Shown: positions 44,368 through 57,585 of the stretch, one piece after another
Layout of the letters: each line of letters starts with the position of its first letter
Numbering within the stretch: position 1 is the stretch's first letter
Origin: Halopseudomonas pelagia CL-AP6
Lineage (GTDB): Bacteria; Pseudomonadota; Gammaproteobacteria; Pseudomonadales; Pseudomonadaceae
Direction of reading: 5' to 3'
Assembly: GCF_000410875.1 (NCBI RefSeq)
Contig: NZ_AROI01000021.1
Location: 49,319 to 113,318 of the forward strand
Length of the DNA: 64,000 nt
Position numbers and translations under genes: made by a program
Notes under the pieces: generated by a model
Told to the model about the DNA's origin: nothing
The model's database searches: none
What the model saw: the letters and a program-made list of their open reading frames with translations, nothing else

Positions 44368-45831
44368 CTATGGGTCGCGTTTGTCGTTGGTGGGTTTGAG
44401 ATGTAATAACAAGCCTTCCACTTTCTCGATAAGAACCGGTTGGCCAGCGTGGACCGGCTGATCGGCAACGGCATTCCAGCGCTCACCGCTGACTTGCACG
44501 TGGCCTCGATAGCGCCCTTGCGTAGCGTCTGTCCAGGGCTGAAAGTCGTCGGCCGCAACCGCGTCTTGCCCCACCATCTTGTCGATGCCACTGATTGCCG
44601 GCTGATGCCGCAGACTGACAACACGGGTCAGGGTCCACAGCATAAAGCCGGCGGCGACAGCAGCAATCCCGCCAATCATCGGTAACGACACCTGCTGGTG
44701 GGTACCATCCATCAGAATCACTGAACCGAAAATGAACGCGAGCGTCCCGCTAACCCCGAGAATGCCGAAGCTGGGCGCGAAAGCTTCAGCAATAATCAGC
44801 GCCAAGCCGAGCATGATCAGTGCCAGCCCGGCGTAGTTGACTGATAGCACCTGGAACGCGAACAGCGCCAGAATCAGGCATACCGCGCCGAGAATGCCAG
44901 GGAACAATTCTCCGGGATTCGACAGCTCGAAAATGATCCCGTAGAAACCGATGATCATCAGCAAGAAAGCGATGTTGGGATTGGTGATGACTGACAGCAG
45001 CCGGGTTCGCCAGTTCGGATCTACCTGCTTGATCAGCAGATTGGCCGTCTCCAGGATTTGATCACCCGACGCCATGACTACGTTACGACCATTGATCTGT
45101 TGCAGCAGGTCGTTGACATCAGTGGCGACAACATCCACGACGTTGCGCTCCAGCGCTTGCTGTGCGCTCAGGTTGACCGCTTCGCGCACCGCTTCCTCGG
45201 CCCAGTCGGCGTTACGGCCATGGCGTTCAGCCAGGCTGCGGATGTAGGCAACCGAATCTTCCAGGACCTTGCGCTCCATAGCAGAGCTACCGCGCCGGGG
45301 TTTGTCCTCACTCTCGTCTGCATCTGCATCTGCATCTGCATCTGCCTCTGCATCCGCATCAGGTGCTGGCTCAGGATTGTCAGTGCCCGGCATCCCGCCC
45401 ATTTGCACCGGCGTCGCCGAGCCCAGGTGGGTGGCTGGTGTCATGGCGGCGATGTGGCTGCCATACAGGATGTAGGTGCCAGCACTGGCGGCGCGAGCGC
45501 CGGCGGGCGTCACGTAGGTGGCCACCGGTACCGAAGAGCCGAGAATGTCGCGGATGATCATGCGCATGGATTCCATAAGCCCTCCCGGCGTATCCATGCG
45601 GATGACTAGCAGCGCTGCCTGCTCTTGTTCCGCCTGCTCAATCGCCCGCGCCACATAGTCCATCGTCGCCGGGCCTATCGCCCCTTCAATGGTGAGCACG
45701 ATGGCACTGCGCTGGTTTTGCTCGGCCTGCACGCCGGTAACCAGGCTGGCCAGCAACAGGAGCAGGCTTGCCGCGACAAGGCCGGCGCTGAAGCTGAGCC
45801 TGGCGCGGCTGCTGGGTGCGTAAGTAAACAC
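44368..45831 (-). CDS. nfeD: NfeD-type membrane-bound serine protease (ClpP-class)
   Basis: Membrane protease of 487 residues. A signal or anchor (about 18-36) precedes a ClpP-like domain (about 40-245) with Ser116 in [15 protein letters not shown] as nucleophile and Lys188 (ERKVLED) as general base, then four or five membrane helices (about 290-400) and a C-terminal OB-fold NfeD domain ([20 protein letters not shown]). Partners are stomatin-like slipins, and the slipin gene follows. An unusual Asp-Ala-rich low-complexity insert (about 157-176) lies between the two catalytic residues, made by a six-base repeat in the DNA. It is absent or short in most homologues, so activity there is worth noting. 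Confidence 0.92.
   Translation of the reverse strand: MFTYAPSSRARLSFSAGLVAASLLLLLASLVTGVQAEQNQRSAIVLTIEGAIGPATMDYVARAIEQAEQEQAALLVIRMDTPGGLMESMRMIIRDILGSSVPVATYVTPAGARAASAGTYILYGSHIAAMTPATHLGSATPVQMGGMPGTDNPEPAPDADAEADADADADADESEDKPRRGSSAMERKVLEDSVAYIRSLAERHGRNADWAEEAVREAVNLSAQQALERNVVDVVATDVNDLLQQINGRNVVMASGDQILETANLLIKQVDPNWRTRLLSVITNPNIAFLLMIIGFYGIIFELSNPGELFPGILGAVCLILALFAFQVLSVNYAGLALIMLGLALIIAEAFAPSFGILGVSGTLAFIFGSVILMDGTHQQVSLPMIGGIAAVAAGFMLWTLTRVVSLRHQPAISGIDKMVGQDAVAADDFQPWTDATQGRYRGHVQVSGERWNAVADQPVHAGQPVLIEKVEGLLLHLKPTNDKRDP
45317..45358. repeat. Hexanucleotide microsatellite inside nfeD
   Basis: Seven consecutive six-base units of TCTGCA type (four perfect in a row, one TCTGCC, one perfect, one TCCGCA) lie on the + strand, in the coding part of the minus-strand gene, and encode alternating Asp and Ala. 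Copy-number change would lengthen or shorten the insert without breaking the frame. Confidence 0.9.
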
Positions 45832-45923
45832 TGACAGTAGCCCTCCGCTGAGTAGTGGCGAACACTTATTTCAGCCTAGCAGAACCTCCGCAGTATGCCC
45901 GGGAGCATTGCCCGGTCAGGACG

Positions 45924-47558
45924 TTATGGGTCGTTGCTGATTTTACCTGAATGATCCTCTTGCCCTGGTACTGCGACAAGCAAGTCGTCCTGTTCAGGCG
46001 GGCTGCCCAGGCGGTCATTAGCTTCGAGTAGCCGCATCAAGCGTTCATGGGTGACGGCGTTGTGCAGTTCGATTTGCCGCTGCTCGTTGCTCAATGATTT
46101 AAGTAAGGCTAAAGCCATGAAGATCATCAGCAGCATGAAGGGCAGGGCGGCGAGGATTGAAATGGTCTGCAGGGCAGCTAACCCGCCGCTTAACAGCAAT
46201 ACGCCAGCCACCAACACCTGAATCACGCCCCAGGTCAGGCGTGACCAGCGTTTGGGTGTCAGCACGCCGTGGCTGGTGAACATGCCAAGGACGAAGGTTG
46301 CCGAGTTGGCTGAAGTGATGACAAACAGGGTTATCAATACCAGCATCAGCACGCTGGTAATGCTGCTGGCGGGCAACTGGCTGAGAGTGGCAAACAGGCC
46401 AGCGCTCATCTCGTTCGCGACCGTAGTGCTGATATCGGCCCCGGCGAATAGTTCAAAAAATAGCGCCGAGCCGCCAAAGGTAGAAAACCACGCTATGCTG
46501 AGCAACACTGGCATGCCGATCACGCCGATGACAAACTCGCGAACGGTGCGCCCGCGCGAGATACGCGCGATAAAGCTGCCGACAAACGGCGCCCAGGATA
46601 AACCCCAAGCCCAGTAGAAAATGGTCCAGCGTTCGACCCAGTCGTCGGCCGTATAGGGCGACATCACCAGGCTCATGCCTATCATATTGCTGGCGTAATC
46701 ACCCAACGCGGTGGTCATGACACCCGTGATAAAATCGGTTGGGCCAAAGATAAATACGAACAGCAACAGTGCTGCAGCCAAGAACATGTTGGCGTCACTG
46801 ACATAGCGAATGCCGCTTTCCAGTGGAGCCAGGGCGCACAGCAGGAAGATTACCGCCACACTAGCGAGAATGACCAGTTGTTGCGTGCTGCCAAAACTGA
46901 TGTCAGCTACCGTGACCAGGCCACTGTTGATTTGAATGACCCCCAGACCGAGGGTGGTGGCCACACCGAAAACAGTCGATAGCACGGCCAGTATGTTGAT
47001 CGCGTGACCCCAACCGCCATCGACCCGGTCGCCAAGGGTGGAGCGAAAGGTTTCGCTGATCAGACCCGGGCGCTGTTGACGGAAGCGTACATAGGCGATT
47101 GCCAGCCCGACTACGGCAAAGTTGGCCCATTGATGAAAGCCCCAGTGAAACAACGAATATTGCATCGCCAACTGGGCTGCTTGTGGGCTACCAGAGGGTG
47201 CTTGGGCAAAGGGCGGATTGGCCAAATGGCTCATGGGCTCGGCCACGGCCCAAAACACCAGGCCAACACCCATGCCCGCTGAGAAGATCATACCCAGCCA
47301 GGCCAGGTAGGAAAACTCGGCTGCCTCACCATCTGCGCCGAGGCGAATGTGGCCATAGTCACTCAGGGCAATGCCTACGCAAAAAATAAGAAAGCCGGTA
47401 GTGGCAAAAAGATACAGCCAGCCAAAATGCAAGGTAGTGAAACTCAGTGCCTGATCGGCCCACTGGGCCAGTTGTTCGGGGCGGCTTGCGCCAAGCACAA
47501 CAAAAAGCGAGAGCAGGGTGAGGGAGGTGTAGAACACCCATCCGGGGCGTTGCTGCAT
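45924..47558 (-). CDS. BCCT-family choline/betaine/carnitine transporter
   Basis: Transporter of 544 residues with twelve helices. The start at MQQRPGW is preferred because AGGA lies seven bases upstream; an extension of 23 codons is unlikely. Characteristic BCCT parts: GMGVGLVFWAVAEPMSHL in the TM3/TM4 region and WTIFYWAWGLSWAPFVGSFIARISRGRTVREF in the TM8 region with the tryptophan box. Family members import quaternary ammonium compounds with Na+ or H+, for osmoprotection or as carbon source. The long acidic C-terminal tail suggests osmotic regulation. No choline dehydrogenase genes are nearby, so the specific substrate is open. Confidence 0.9.
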   Translation of the reverse strand: MQQRPGWVFYTSLTLLSLFVVLGASRPEQLAQWADQALSFTTLHFGWLYLFATTGFLIFCVGIALSDYGHIRLGADGEAAEFSYLAWLGMIFSAGMGVGLVFWAVAEPMSHLANPPFAQAPSGSPQAAQLAMQYSLFHWGFHQWANFAVVGLAIAYVRFRQQRPGLISETFRSTLGDRVDGGWGHAINILAVLSTVFGVATTLGLGVIQINSGLVTVADISFGSTQQLVILASVAVIFLLCALAPLESGIRYVSDANMFLAAALLLFVFIFGPTDFITGVMTTALGDYASNMIGMSLVMSPYTADDWVERWTIFYWAWGLSWAPFVGSFIARISRGRTVREFVIGVIGMPVLLSIAWFSTFGGSALFFELFAGADISTTVANEMSAGLFATLSQLPASSITSVLMLVLITLFVITSANSATFVLGMFTSHGVLTPKRWSRLTWGVIQVLVAGVLLLSGGLAALQTISILAALPFMLLMIFMALALLKSLSNEQRQIELHNAVTHERLMRLLEANDRLGSPPEQDDLLVAVPGQEDHSGKISNDP

Positions 47559-47769
47559 GGGCGGATCCTGAGCTGACTGACAAACAGCCCACACCCTAGC
47601 ACAGACCGGGTGGCAGTCTGCAAGCAAGCAGCAACATGGTGCAGCTGCTCTAATCCGCCATTAAGTGTCTGTTGATCAGGCCTGGGTTTTACACTTCAAG
47701 GGTAAGCTGAGTCGCGCGTAGGGCAAAACACAAGACCGGATCCCGTGTCGCAACATCGTGCCGCGGCTC

Positions 47770-49236
47770 TCAGTAATGGCCAAGCAGTTTCCACCACAAA
47801 CCACCGATCACCACCCAAATGAGTAGATTCGCCACGCTCATAACAAAGCCTGCTTTCCACCATTCCCCCAATGTCAGGTAGCCCGAACCGAAAATGACCG
47901 GCGACGTGCCGGTGGCGTAATGGGTCAAGGTCATCATAATCGAGGATGTGGCAGCCATAATGAGCACAAATGGCATGGCCGGTGCGCCGAGGCTCAGGCC
48001 AACGGTAAGAAACGCGGCCATCATAGCTGTGATGTGCGCAGTGGTGCTGGCAAAAAAGTAGTGGGTGTAAAGGAAAGTCAGCACCAGAAGCGCAGCCGCT
48101 CCCAACCAGCCTATGCCCATCATGGTAATCCAGTTCTGCATATTGGCGGAAAACCAGTCAATCAGCCCCGTTTCATTAAGCTGGTTCGCCATCATGATCA
48201 GTGCGCCAAACCACAGCAGCGTATCCCAGGCATTTTTTTCTTTCAGTACATCCTCCCAGGTCAGCACCCCAGTGAGCAGCAGCATTGAAAGACCGATAAA
48301 CGCAGACGTCGTGGTGTTAAGCGTGACCGCAGCGCCGAAGAAAAACGCTGGGATATCCGCCCATAGAAGGAGCAACACCAGAAAGACGAACAACATGATG
48401 CCTTCATTTCGACTGATTTTGCCCAGCTCTGCCAGTTTGTCCCGTGCCATTTGCGTGGCGTTAGGGGTTTCCTTAATTTCCGGTGGGTAAAGCAGGTATA
48501 AAATGTAAGGCATCGCCAGGATCGCAACCAAGCCTGGAATCAACATGGCGACGGCCCAGGTGACCCAGCTTAGCTGAATCTCCGCGCCGGTGGCAGATGA
48601 AATAAGCTGCACAGTCAGCGGGTTGGGCGCGGTGGCTGTAATGAACATGGCAGAGGTAATCGGGTTGCTATGGTAGTTCACCAGAGCCAGATACTTGCCG
48701 ATTTTGCCAGACGTGTTGTCCTCTGGGTGTGAATCAAAGCTATGGGCAATAGAACGCATGATGGGGTGGATAATGCCGCCTCCCCGGGCGGTGTTGCTGG
48801 GCGTTACCGGCGCAATGCACAGCTCCGAGAAGGCGAGACCATAGCCGATCCCCAGTGTCCGCTTTCCCAGGATGGAAATGAAATAGTAGCCAATGCGAGC
48901 TCCTAGGCCGGTTTTAATCAATCCGCGTGAAATCATGATCGCAATCGCGATTAACCAGATGAGCGGGTTGGAGTAACTGCTCAAAGCAACGTTGATGGCT
49001 TTGCCGGGCGTATCGCCGGTGACTCCGCTTGCCGCAACAATGGAAATAGCAATAACGGAGATAGCGCCAATGGGCATGGCTTTACCGATGATAGCGACAA
49101 TGGTGCCGACAAAGATTGCTAGCATGAGCCATGCGTTAGAAGTAAGGCCTACGGGCAAGGGAATGACTAGCCAGATGACGAATGTGACGGCCACAGCGAT
49201 AGCGGTCGACCAGGGTTTGAAAGCAAGTGTCGACAT
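47770..49236 (-). CDS. DASS/SLC13-family divalent anion:Na+ symporter
   Basis: Transporter of 488 residues with about twelve helices and the DASS signatures: SNTARGGGIIHPIM in the first half and NYHSNPITSAMFITATAPNPL in the helix-hairpin, with the repeated substrate-facing motif TSSIMMTLTHYATGTSPVIFG near the C terminus. Members carry citrate, tartrate, succinate or other dicarboxylates. It is a single-gene unit on the minus strand. A palindrome (AAACGCT-N4-AGCGTTT) sits about 55 bases upstream of its start and may be an operator. The specific substrate is not evident; a CitT/TtdT-like antiporter is the closest match. Confidence 0.85.
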   Translation of the reverse strand: MSTLAFKPWSTAIAVAVTFVIWLVIPLPVGLTSNAWLMLAIFVGTIVAIIGKAMPIGAISVIAISIVAASGVTGDTPGKAINVALSSYSNPLIWLIAIAIMISRGLIKTGLGARIGYYFISILGKRTLGIGYGLAFSELCIAPVTPSNTARGGGIIHPIMRSIAHSFDSHPEDNTSGKIGKYLALVNYHSNPITSAMFITATAPNPLTVQLISSATGAEIQLSWVTWAVAMLIPGLVAILAMPYILYLLYPPEIKETPNATQMARDKLAELGKISRNEGIMLFVFLVLLLLWADIPAFFFGAAVTLNTTTSAFIGLSMLLLTGVLTWEDVLKEKNAWDTLLWFGALIMMANQLNETGLIDWFSANMQNWITMMGIGWLGAAALLVLTFLYTHYFFASTTAHITAMMAAFLTVGLSLGAPAMPFVLIMAATSSIMMTLTHYATGTSPVIFGSGYLTLGEWWKAGFVMSVANLLIWVVIGGLWWKLLGHY

Positions 49237-49285
49237 AGTGGAGACCTATCGGTTGAAGGCAGTTTTTAAGCGGCGTACTCGGTAT

Positions 49286-49303
49286 AAACGCTATAGAGCG
49301 TTT
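49286..49303 (-). promoter_or_regulatory. Palindrome upstream of the DASS transporter gene
   Basis: AAACGCTATAGAGCGTTT has seven-base perfect arms around ATAG. It lies about 50 bases upstream of the minus-strand DASS transporter start and may be the operator of a regulator encoded elsewhere. It lies 118 bases from the ANR-like site for the divergent receptor gene. Confidence 0.4.
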
Positions 49304-49420
49304 GCGGCCAATAAAGTCTATATACATTTCAAGTAAGTCTCCTTGTTTCAGGTCAACTACCCAGTTCCATTTGACCCCATTCCCGTTGAACCCTGCTGCG
49401 TCAGCATGTCGCGCAACGGC

Positions 49421-49463
49421 TTGATCATGATCAAGGAGCCCTATCCCTGGCGCTCACTACTAT
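49421..49463 (+). promoter_or_regulatory. ANR/FNR box with -10 for the TonB receptor-nirS unit
   Basis: TTGATCATGATCAA (49421-49434) is a perfect FNR-type box (TTGAT-N4-ATCAA). A -10-like TACTAT (49458-49463) places a start near 49470, so the box is centred near -42, the class II position for FNR, ANR and DNR activation. The receptor gene begins 24 bases after. No competing box is seen before nirS itself in the 74-base gap. Confidence 0.85.
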
Positions 49464-49493
49464 CGGCCCCAACGCACACCGATGGAGTGGATA

Positions 49494-53332
<3,839 letters not shown>

Positions 53333-53343
53333 GTGAACTCGCC

Positions 53344-53366
53344 CGCGCAGGCATCACGCCTGCGCG
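53344..53366 (+). terminator. Hairpin after nirS
   Basis: CGCGCAGGC (53344-53352) and GCCTGCGCG (53358-53366) form a perfect GC-rich nine-base stem with a five-base loop, about ten bases after the nirS stop. No U-run follows, so it may need Rho or act as mRNA 3' protection. The rest of the 53333-53599 gap shows nothing supported. Confidence 0.6.
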
Positions 53367-53599
53367 TTCAGTGCATACCATCAGGCGGCTCCGCAGGGAG
53401 TCGCTTGATTTTTGAGCGATACGCGGGCTGATGGGGCAGGACTTGTCTTGGCCTCTCGACCTGACGCCATTCCCATAAACCTCACGAAAGTTCGTCTGAG
53501 ATTGCGTGAGGTACCTCTTTTGTATCCCTTTTGGTCAGTATTTAACGATTGCAATGTCGACCAAAATAGGAATATCGGTCCACTCCTAAGGATTTGCCA

Positions 53600-55627
53600 A
53601 TGAACTTCCTCAACAATTTGTCGATGCGCGGCAAATTGATAACCCTCGTTCTGCCTGCCTTGATTGTTGTTCTGTTTTTTGCAGGGTTAAGTATTACGCG
53701 TAATGCCGATGATCTCGGCAATACCACCAGATTGCAAAACATGGTCCGGCTTGCGGAGCAGGGTGACCCCCTAATCGAGTCGCTGCAGAAAGAGCGCGGT
53801 CGTTCCGCCATCTACTTTTCCAGCGCTGAAAACTCAAGCGAAGAACGACAAGTAGTACAGGCACTTGACCGCCAGCGTGAGCAAACCGATCAAGAAATAC
53901 GCGATTACCAGAAAAGCTTGGCCGTGCTGATGTCCGACTCGGAATTTGACGATAGCATCCGCGCCAGCATTGACCGCCTCAAGACACAACTGGGCAATCT
54001 TCCCGCGCTGCGCCTAAGCATCGACAAACGCAGCATCGAGGGTCCCGAGTCCGCCAGCAGCTACACGAGTGTGATCATGGAGACGGTAAACCGTATCCCT
54101 TTGCTGGTGCGCCGGGCGAACGATGCTGAGGTTACGCGCTACATCAATGCCTACTTTGCCTTGGCCCAAGCGGCCGAAATGTCGGGCCGCGAACGTGCTA
54201 TCGGCTCCGCACTGGTGCTCCGTGGGAGTTTCGACCTGCCGACACTCGGGCACCTGTCTGCCCTGGCTGGCCAGCAGGAGGCGTTTATACTCTCCGCCAG
54301 CGCCATGCTTGGCTCGGATGATCCCGTGCGCAGACAGCTGGAAGGCTTCTACGGCATAGATCAAAACCGGGCGCTGCTTGCCCAGAGGGAAAGGCTGTTC
54401 AGCACCCCGTCAGGTATGGATGCACTCGATGCCAGTGAATGGTTTAACGCCGCTACTGCCCGGATAGACGTTATCAACACCATACGCAGGCAAAGCCTGG
54501 AGCACGTTGACCAGCTAGCCGGGGCAGGTGTAACCAGGGCTCGTAACAACCTTTTTGGCGCATCAGCATTTGCCGGCGTTGCCATCCTGGTGGTGATCGT
54601 TCTAATGATGGTGATCATCCGCGCCATTCACCAGCAGGTGAACTTGCTTCTCTCGGGAGTCCGTTTCGCCATGGACAACAAGGATCTGTCTCGTGAGATC
54701 CCTGTTTCCAGCAAGGACGAAACGGGCATCATTGCCGAGGCTATCAACAAACTGTTTGCCAGCTTCAGTAGTGCCTTGCAGCAGATCGACAAGGCCAGTG
54801 TACAGCTGGCTACTGCCACAGAAGAAACCAGTTCAACCGCCAACCTGAACACGTCCCAGGTTAAAAAACAGCAACAGCAGATTGAACAGGTAGCGGCCGC
54901 CACTGAAGAGATGTCGGCTACCTCTGAAGACATTTCCCAGAACACTCACCAGGTGGCTGATGCTTCCAGCCGAGCGATGAAAAAGAGCCAGACTGGAGAA
55001 CAGGTTCTCCATGTCAGCGTTTCCCGGATCCGGTTACTGGCCAAATCGGTACAGGAAGTGAATCAGGTTATAGAAGAACTTGATAGCTGCAGCAAAACCA
55101 TTAGTGGCGTGGTAGACGTTATTCGGCAAGTTGCAGACCAGACTAACTTGCTGGCGCTGAATGCTGCAATTGAAGCCGCACGCGCGGGTGAGCACGGCCG
55201 TGGCTTTGCAGTAGTGGCTGATGAAGTGCGCACACTAGCTAGTCAGACACACGAATCAACCACACAGATTGAGGGCATCATAAATGGCTTCAAGGAGATC
55301 ACAGATAGCGCTAGCCGCTCCATCTTAGCTAGCCACAAATTGGCGGATGAAACCTGCGAGCAGGCCGCTGAGATGGAGAAGACCTTTGCGGACATTCTTG
55401 TGGACGTAAACAGCATTTCGGATATGGCGACCCAGATTGCCACCTCCTCTGAAGAACAGGTTGCAGTTACCCGCGAGCTCGCGGGCAATATGGAGGCTGT
55501 AAGTGAAGCAGCCATACTGACCTTAACCGGCTCACAGGAGATAACCCAGGTGACTCAGGAACAAGCCAGGCTCGCTCGTCAACTTCAGGACTTGGCCAAC
55601 GAGTTCAAGGTAAGCAACCCGGCCTGA
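53600..55627 (+). CDS. Methyl-accepting chemotaxis protein with NIT (nitrate/nitrite-sensing) domain
   Basis: Transmembrane chemoreceptor of 675 residues. Membrane helix 1 (about 15-35) precedes a periplasmic NIT domain (about 50-310; LQKERGRSAIYFSSAENSSE is the diagnostic start of helix 1, with E-M-S-G-R-E-R-A further on), then TM2 (about 320-345), HAMP (about 345-400) and an MCP signalling domain with the [20 protein letters not shown] tip. NIT domains bind nitrate and nitrite. The gene follows the nitrite reductase on the same strand, making taxis to the substrate of NirS an attractive inference. The start ATG is supported by AAGGA eight bases upstream. Confidence 0.9.
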   Translation: MNFLNNLSMRGKLITLVLPALIVVLFFAGLSITRNADDLGNTTRLQNMVRLAEQGDPLIESLQKERGRSAIYFSSAENSSEERQVVQALDRQREQTDQEIRDYQKSLAVLMSDSEFDDSIRASIDRLKTQLGNLPALRLSIDKRSIEGPESASSYTSVIMETVNRIPLLVRRANDAEVTRYINAYFALAQAAEMSGRERAIGSALVLRGSFDLPTLGHLSALAGQQEAFILSASAMLGSDDPVRRQLEGFYGIDQNRALLAQRERLFSTPSGMDALDASEWFNAATARIDVINTIRRQSLEHVDQLAGAGVTRARNNLFGASAFAGVAILVVIVLMMVIIRAIHQQVNLLLSGVRFAMDNKDLSREIPVSSKDETGIIAEAINKLFASFSSALQQIDKASVQLATATEETSSTANLNTSQVKKQQQQIEQVAAATEEMSATSEDISQNTHQVADASSRAMKKSQTGEQVLHVSVSRIRLLAKSVQEVNQVIEELDSCSKTISGVVDVIRQVADQTNLLALNAAIEAARAGEHGRGFAVVADEVRTLASQTHESTTQIEGIINGFKEITDSASRSILASHKLADETCEQAAEMEKTFADILVDVNSISDMATQIATSSEEQVAVTRELAGNMEAVSEAAILTLTGSQEITQVTQEQARLARQLQDLANEFKVSNPA

Positions 55628-55831
55628 TACTGGTAGAGCCAAACCTTATATGGAAGGCACCTGGGTGGTCCCATAAGTCAGTCACGATATACCGAAGAAA
55701 TTGGAGTCATACACCTGGCGGAGCGAGGCATTTGAAGAGCAGGTAAAGCAGACCTTTGGTTTGTAGGCAGCGTTGGCAACGCAACCTGGTTGGCGCAGGA
55801 CACGCGGTTGCATCTGTTCTGCCGGGCCCGC

Positions 55832-57205
55832 TCAGTTGGCGACGGTAGGGCTGTCTGCAAGGCTATAGCGCTTGCCACCGTTGCGCTTGGATATGTACAT
55901 GGCTTCATCCGCCAACGCAACCAGCTGCAGCTCATTCAGGCCGTGCTCGGGATAGAGTGCTATGCCCAGGCTTGGCGTGCTTATCAAGGTTTTGCCATCA
56001 AAGACGTACGGATCGCTCAGGCTGACGAGAATTTTCTCGGCCACCAGGATGGCATCTTCTCGCTTGCTGATATTGTCCAGCAGAATAGCGAATTCGTCGC
56101 CGCCCAAACGGCCAACAGTGTCGGACTCGCGCACACAGTGTTTCAGGCGCCGGGCCACTTCCCGCAGCAACTGGTCGCCTGTGGCATGGCCAAAGGTATC
56201 GTTGATCTGCTTGAAGTTATCTATGTCCAGATACAGTACCGCCAACCTCAAGGCGTCTTTTTGTGCCCTTTGCAGAGCGCTTTGCAGGCGGTCGAGGAAG
56301 AGTGCGCGGTTAGGCAATTCAGTCAGATGGTCGTAGCGGGCAAGAAATTCCAGGCGCGCGTGCGTGCGTTTGCGCTCTATCGCCGTGGCTACCTGGCTCG
56401 AAACAAACTGCAGTAGCTCTTTATCCTGTTCGCTGTAACGCACAGCGCCGGAATAGCTCTGCAACACCAGAGCGCCAATGGTATCCGCGCCCGCTATCAG
56501 TGGCACACCCAGCCAATCAAGGGAATGCTTGCCGGTTGCCGTGCCGATCTGTGTAAGCCTGTGCGAGGCCGTCTCAGGTGTTAACAACAGGGCTTTGCCA
56601 CAGCGGATAACCTCGGCACTCAGGGTGCCGGATGCCAGCGGTTGAGGCGGCGGCGGGGTGTCGAACTGGTCAACATAATAGGGGAAGCTCAGCTCATCCT
56701 GCGCGGTATCGTATAGCGCTACAAAGAAGTTATCGGCGGGCAGCAATTGCCGGATTATTTCATGCGTCCGGGCGTACAGGGTCTGCAAATCTGCCGTCGA
56801 GTGAGCCGCTTCCGATATGCTGTACAGCGCTGCCTGCATCGCTTCGGCACGCTTGCGTCTGGTTATGTCCCGCGCTACACCCACCCGTACCTGTTCGGTC
56901 TCAAGCCATTGGGCAGACCACATGATATGCACAATGTGGCCGTCTTTATGAATGTAACGGTTCTCATGATCATGAGAGGGTTCGCCAGAGTTGATGCGTT
57001 GTATGATTTCGCGGCTGGCATCGCGATCATCCGGGTGCATCATGTCATAGGCAGTACGGCCAATCATTTCATCGGGCCGGAAACCGAAAACCCGCTCACT
57101 GGCCGCGCTGACCGAAAGAAAGCGACCCTCAATATCCACCACACAGACAACGTCCAGTAGCAAATCCAACAGCTTGTCGTGGGGCAGGTGAGGGTTCGAA
57201 GTCAT
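55832..57205 (-). CDS. PAS-GAF-GGDEF diguanylate cyclase
   Basis: Soluble cyclase of 457 residues from the Met of MTSNPHLPH; an in-frame extension of 30 codons upstream seems spurious. Domains in order: PAS (about 10-125, DVVCVVDIEGRFLSVSAASE), GAF (about 145-280, ATGKHSLDWLGVPLIAGADT) and GGDEF (about 290-450). The catalytic motif is GGDEF (368-372) with a correctly spaced RESD inhibitory site, so c-di-GMP synthesis with feedback is expected. No EAL domain is present. It is convergent with the NIT chemoreceptor across a 204-base gap. PAS and GAF ligands are unknown. Confidence 0.93.
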   Translation of the reverse strand: MTSNPHLPHDKLLDLLLDVVCVVDIEGRFLSVSAASERVFGFRPDEMIGRTAYDMMHPDDRDASREIIQRINSGEPSHDHENRYIHKDGHIVHIMWSAQWLETEQVRVGVARDITRRKRAEAMQAALYSISEAAHSTADLQTLYARTHEIIRQLLPADNFFVALYDTAQDELSFPYYVDQFDTPPPPQPLASGTLSAEVIRCGKALLLTPETASHRLTQIGTATGKHSLDWLGVPLIAGADTIGALVLQSYSGAVRYSEQDKELLQFVSSQVATAIERKRTHARLEFLARYDHLTELPNRALFLDRLQSALQRAQKDALRLAVLYLDIDNFKQINDTFGHATGDQLLREVARRLKHCVRESDTVGRLGGDEFAILLDNISKREDAILVAEKILVSLSDPYVFDGKTLISTPSLGIALYPEHGLNELQLVALADEAMYISKRNGGKRYSLADSPTVAN

Positions 57206-57307
57206 GGCATTCACTATACGGGCACTTTTACAACGGCCGCTAGCGCGATAGCGTTTTTCTGGCCAGACAACATAGCGCCGTTGTTTCCACAGCAATCAAG
57301 ATGGGCC

Positions 57308-57415
57308 ATGGCAAAGCGCGTGACAGCAGCCGATATTGACCTGGACTTGAGCCAGAGCGACGAGCAAACGCTATTTAATCGCCGCCCCGGTGTGGTACTG
57401 CCCCCCCGCACCTGA
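57308..57415 (+). pseudogene. Short ORF, possible truncated N-terminal remnant
   Basis: A 35-codon reading frame reads AKRVTAADIDLDLSQSDEQT and ends in Pro/Arg-rich residues just before the double-hairpin repeat. It looks like a natural N terminus cut short at the repeat, but I do not recognise the family. Only an ATG and a purine-rich upstream sequence support translation. The gap 57206-57585 otherwise holds the repeat. Confidence 0.3.
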
Positions 57416-57423
57416 CCGGCACG

Positions 57424-57502
57424 CCCCCTGGGAAGGCCGAGTTCCACCTCGGCCAGCGCGCCCGATGCAGACACCCCTGGTCGAGAAACTCGACCGTCCC
57501 GG
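57424..57502. repeat. Double-hairpin intergenic element, copy 2
   Basis: A 79-base element with the same order as copy 1 at 13617-13698: CCCCCTGGGAA, then GGCCGAG-TTCCAC-CTCGGCC (57435-57454), a spacer of about 24 bases, and GGTCGAG-AAA-CTCGACC (57479-57495). The first hairpin is identical to copy 1 including its loop; the second keeps the stem but has a shorter loop. Confidence 0.75.
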
Positions 57503-57585
57503 TAGTCCTGTGAAAGAATCAGCGCGCATCCAGGTTTTCTCAAACGCTCACCCGGCCATATTCGCCATACAAGGAAGACGCCCTC

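Noticed and set aside
55683..55766. Short open frame reading IPKKLESYTWRSEAFEEQ before the cyclase stop region, possibly a transposase tail
   Set aside because: Only about 28 codons, no start or ribosome site, and the resemblance to REP-associated transposase ends is too weak to support.
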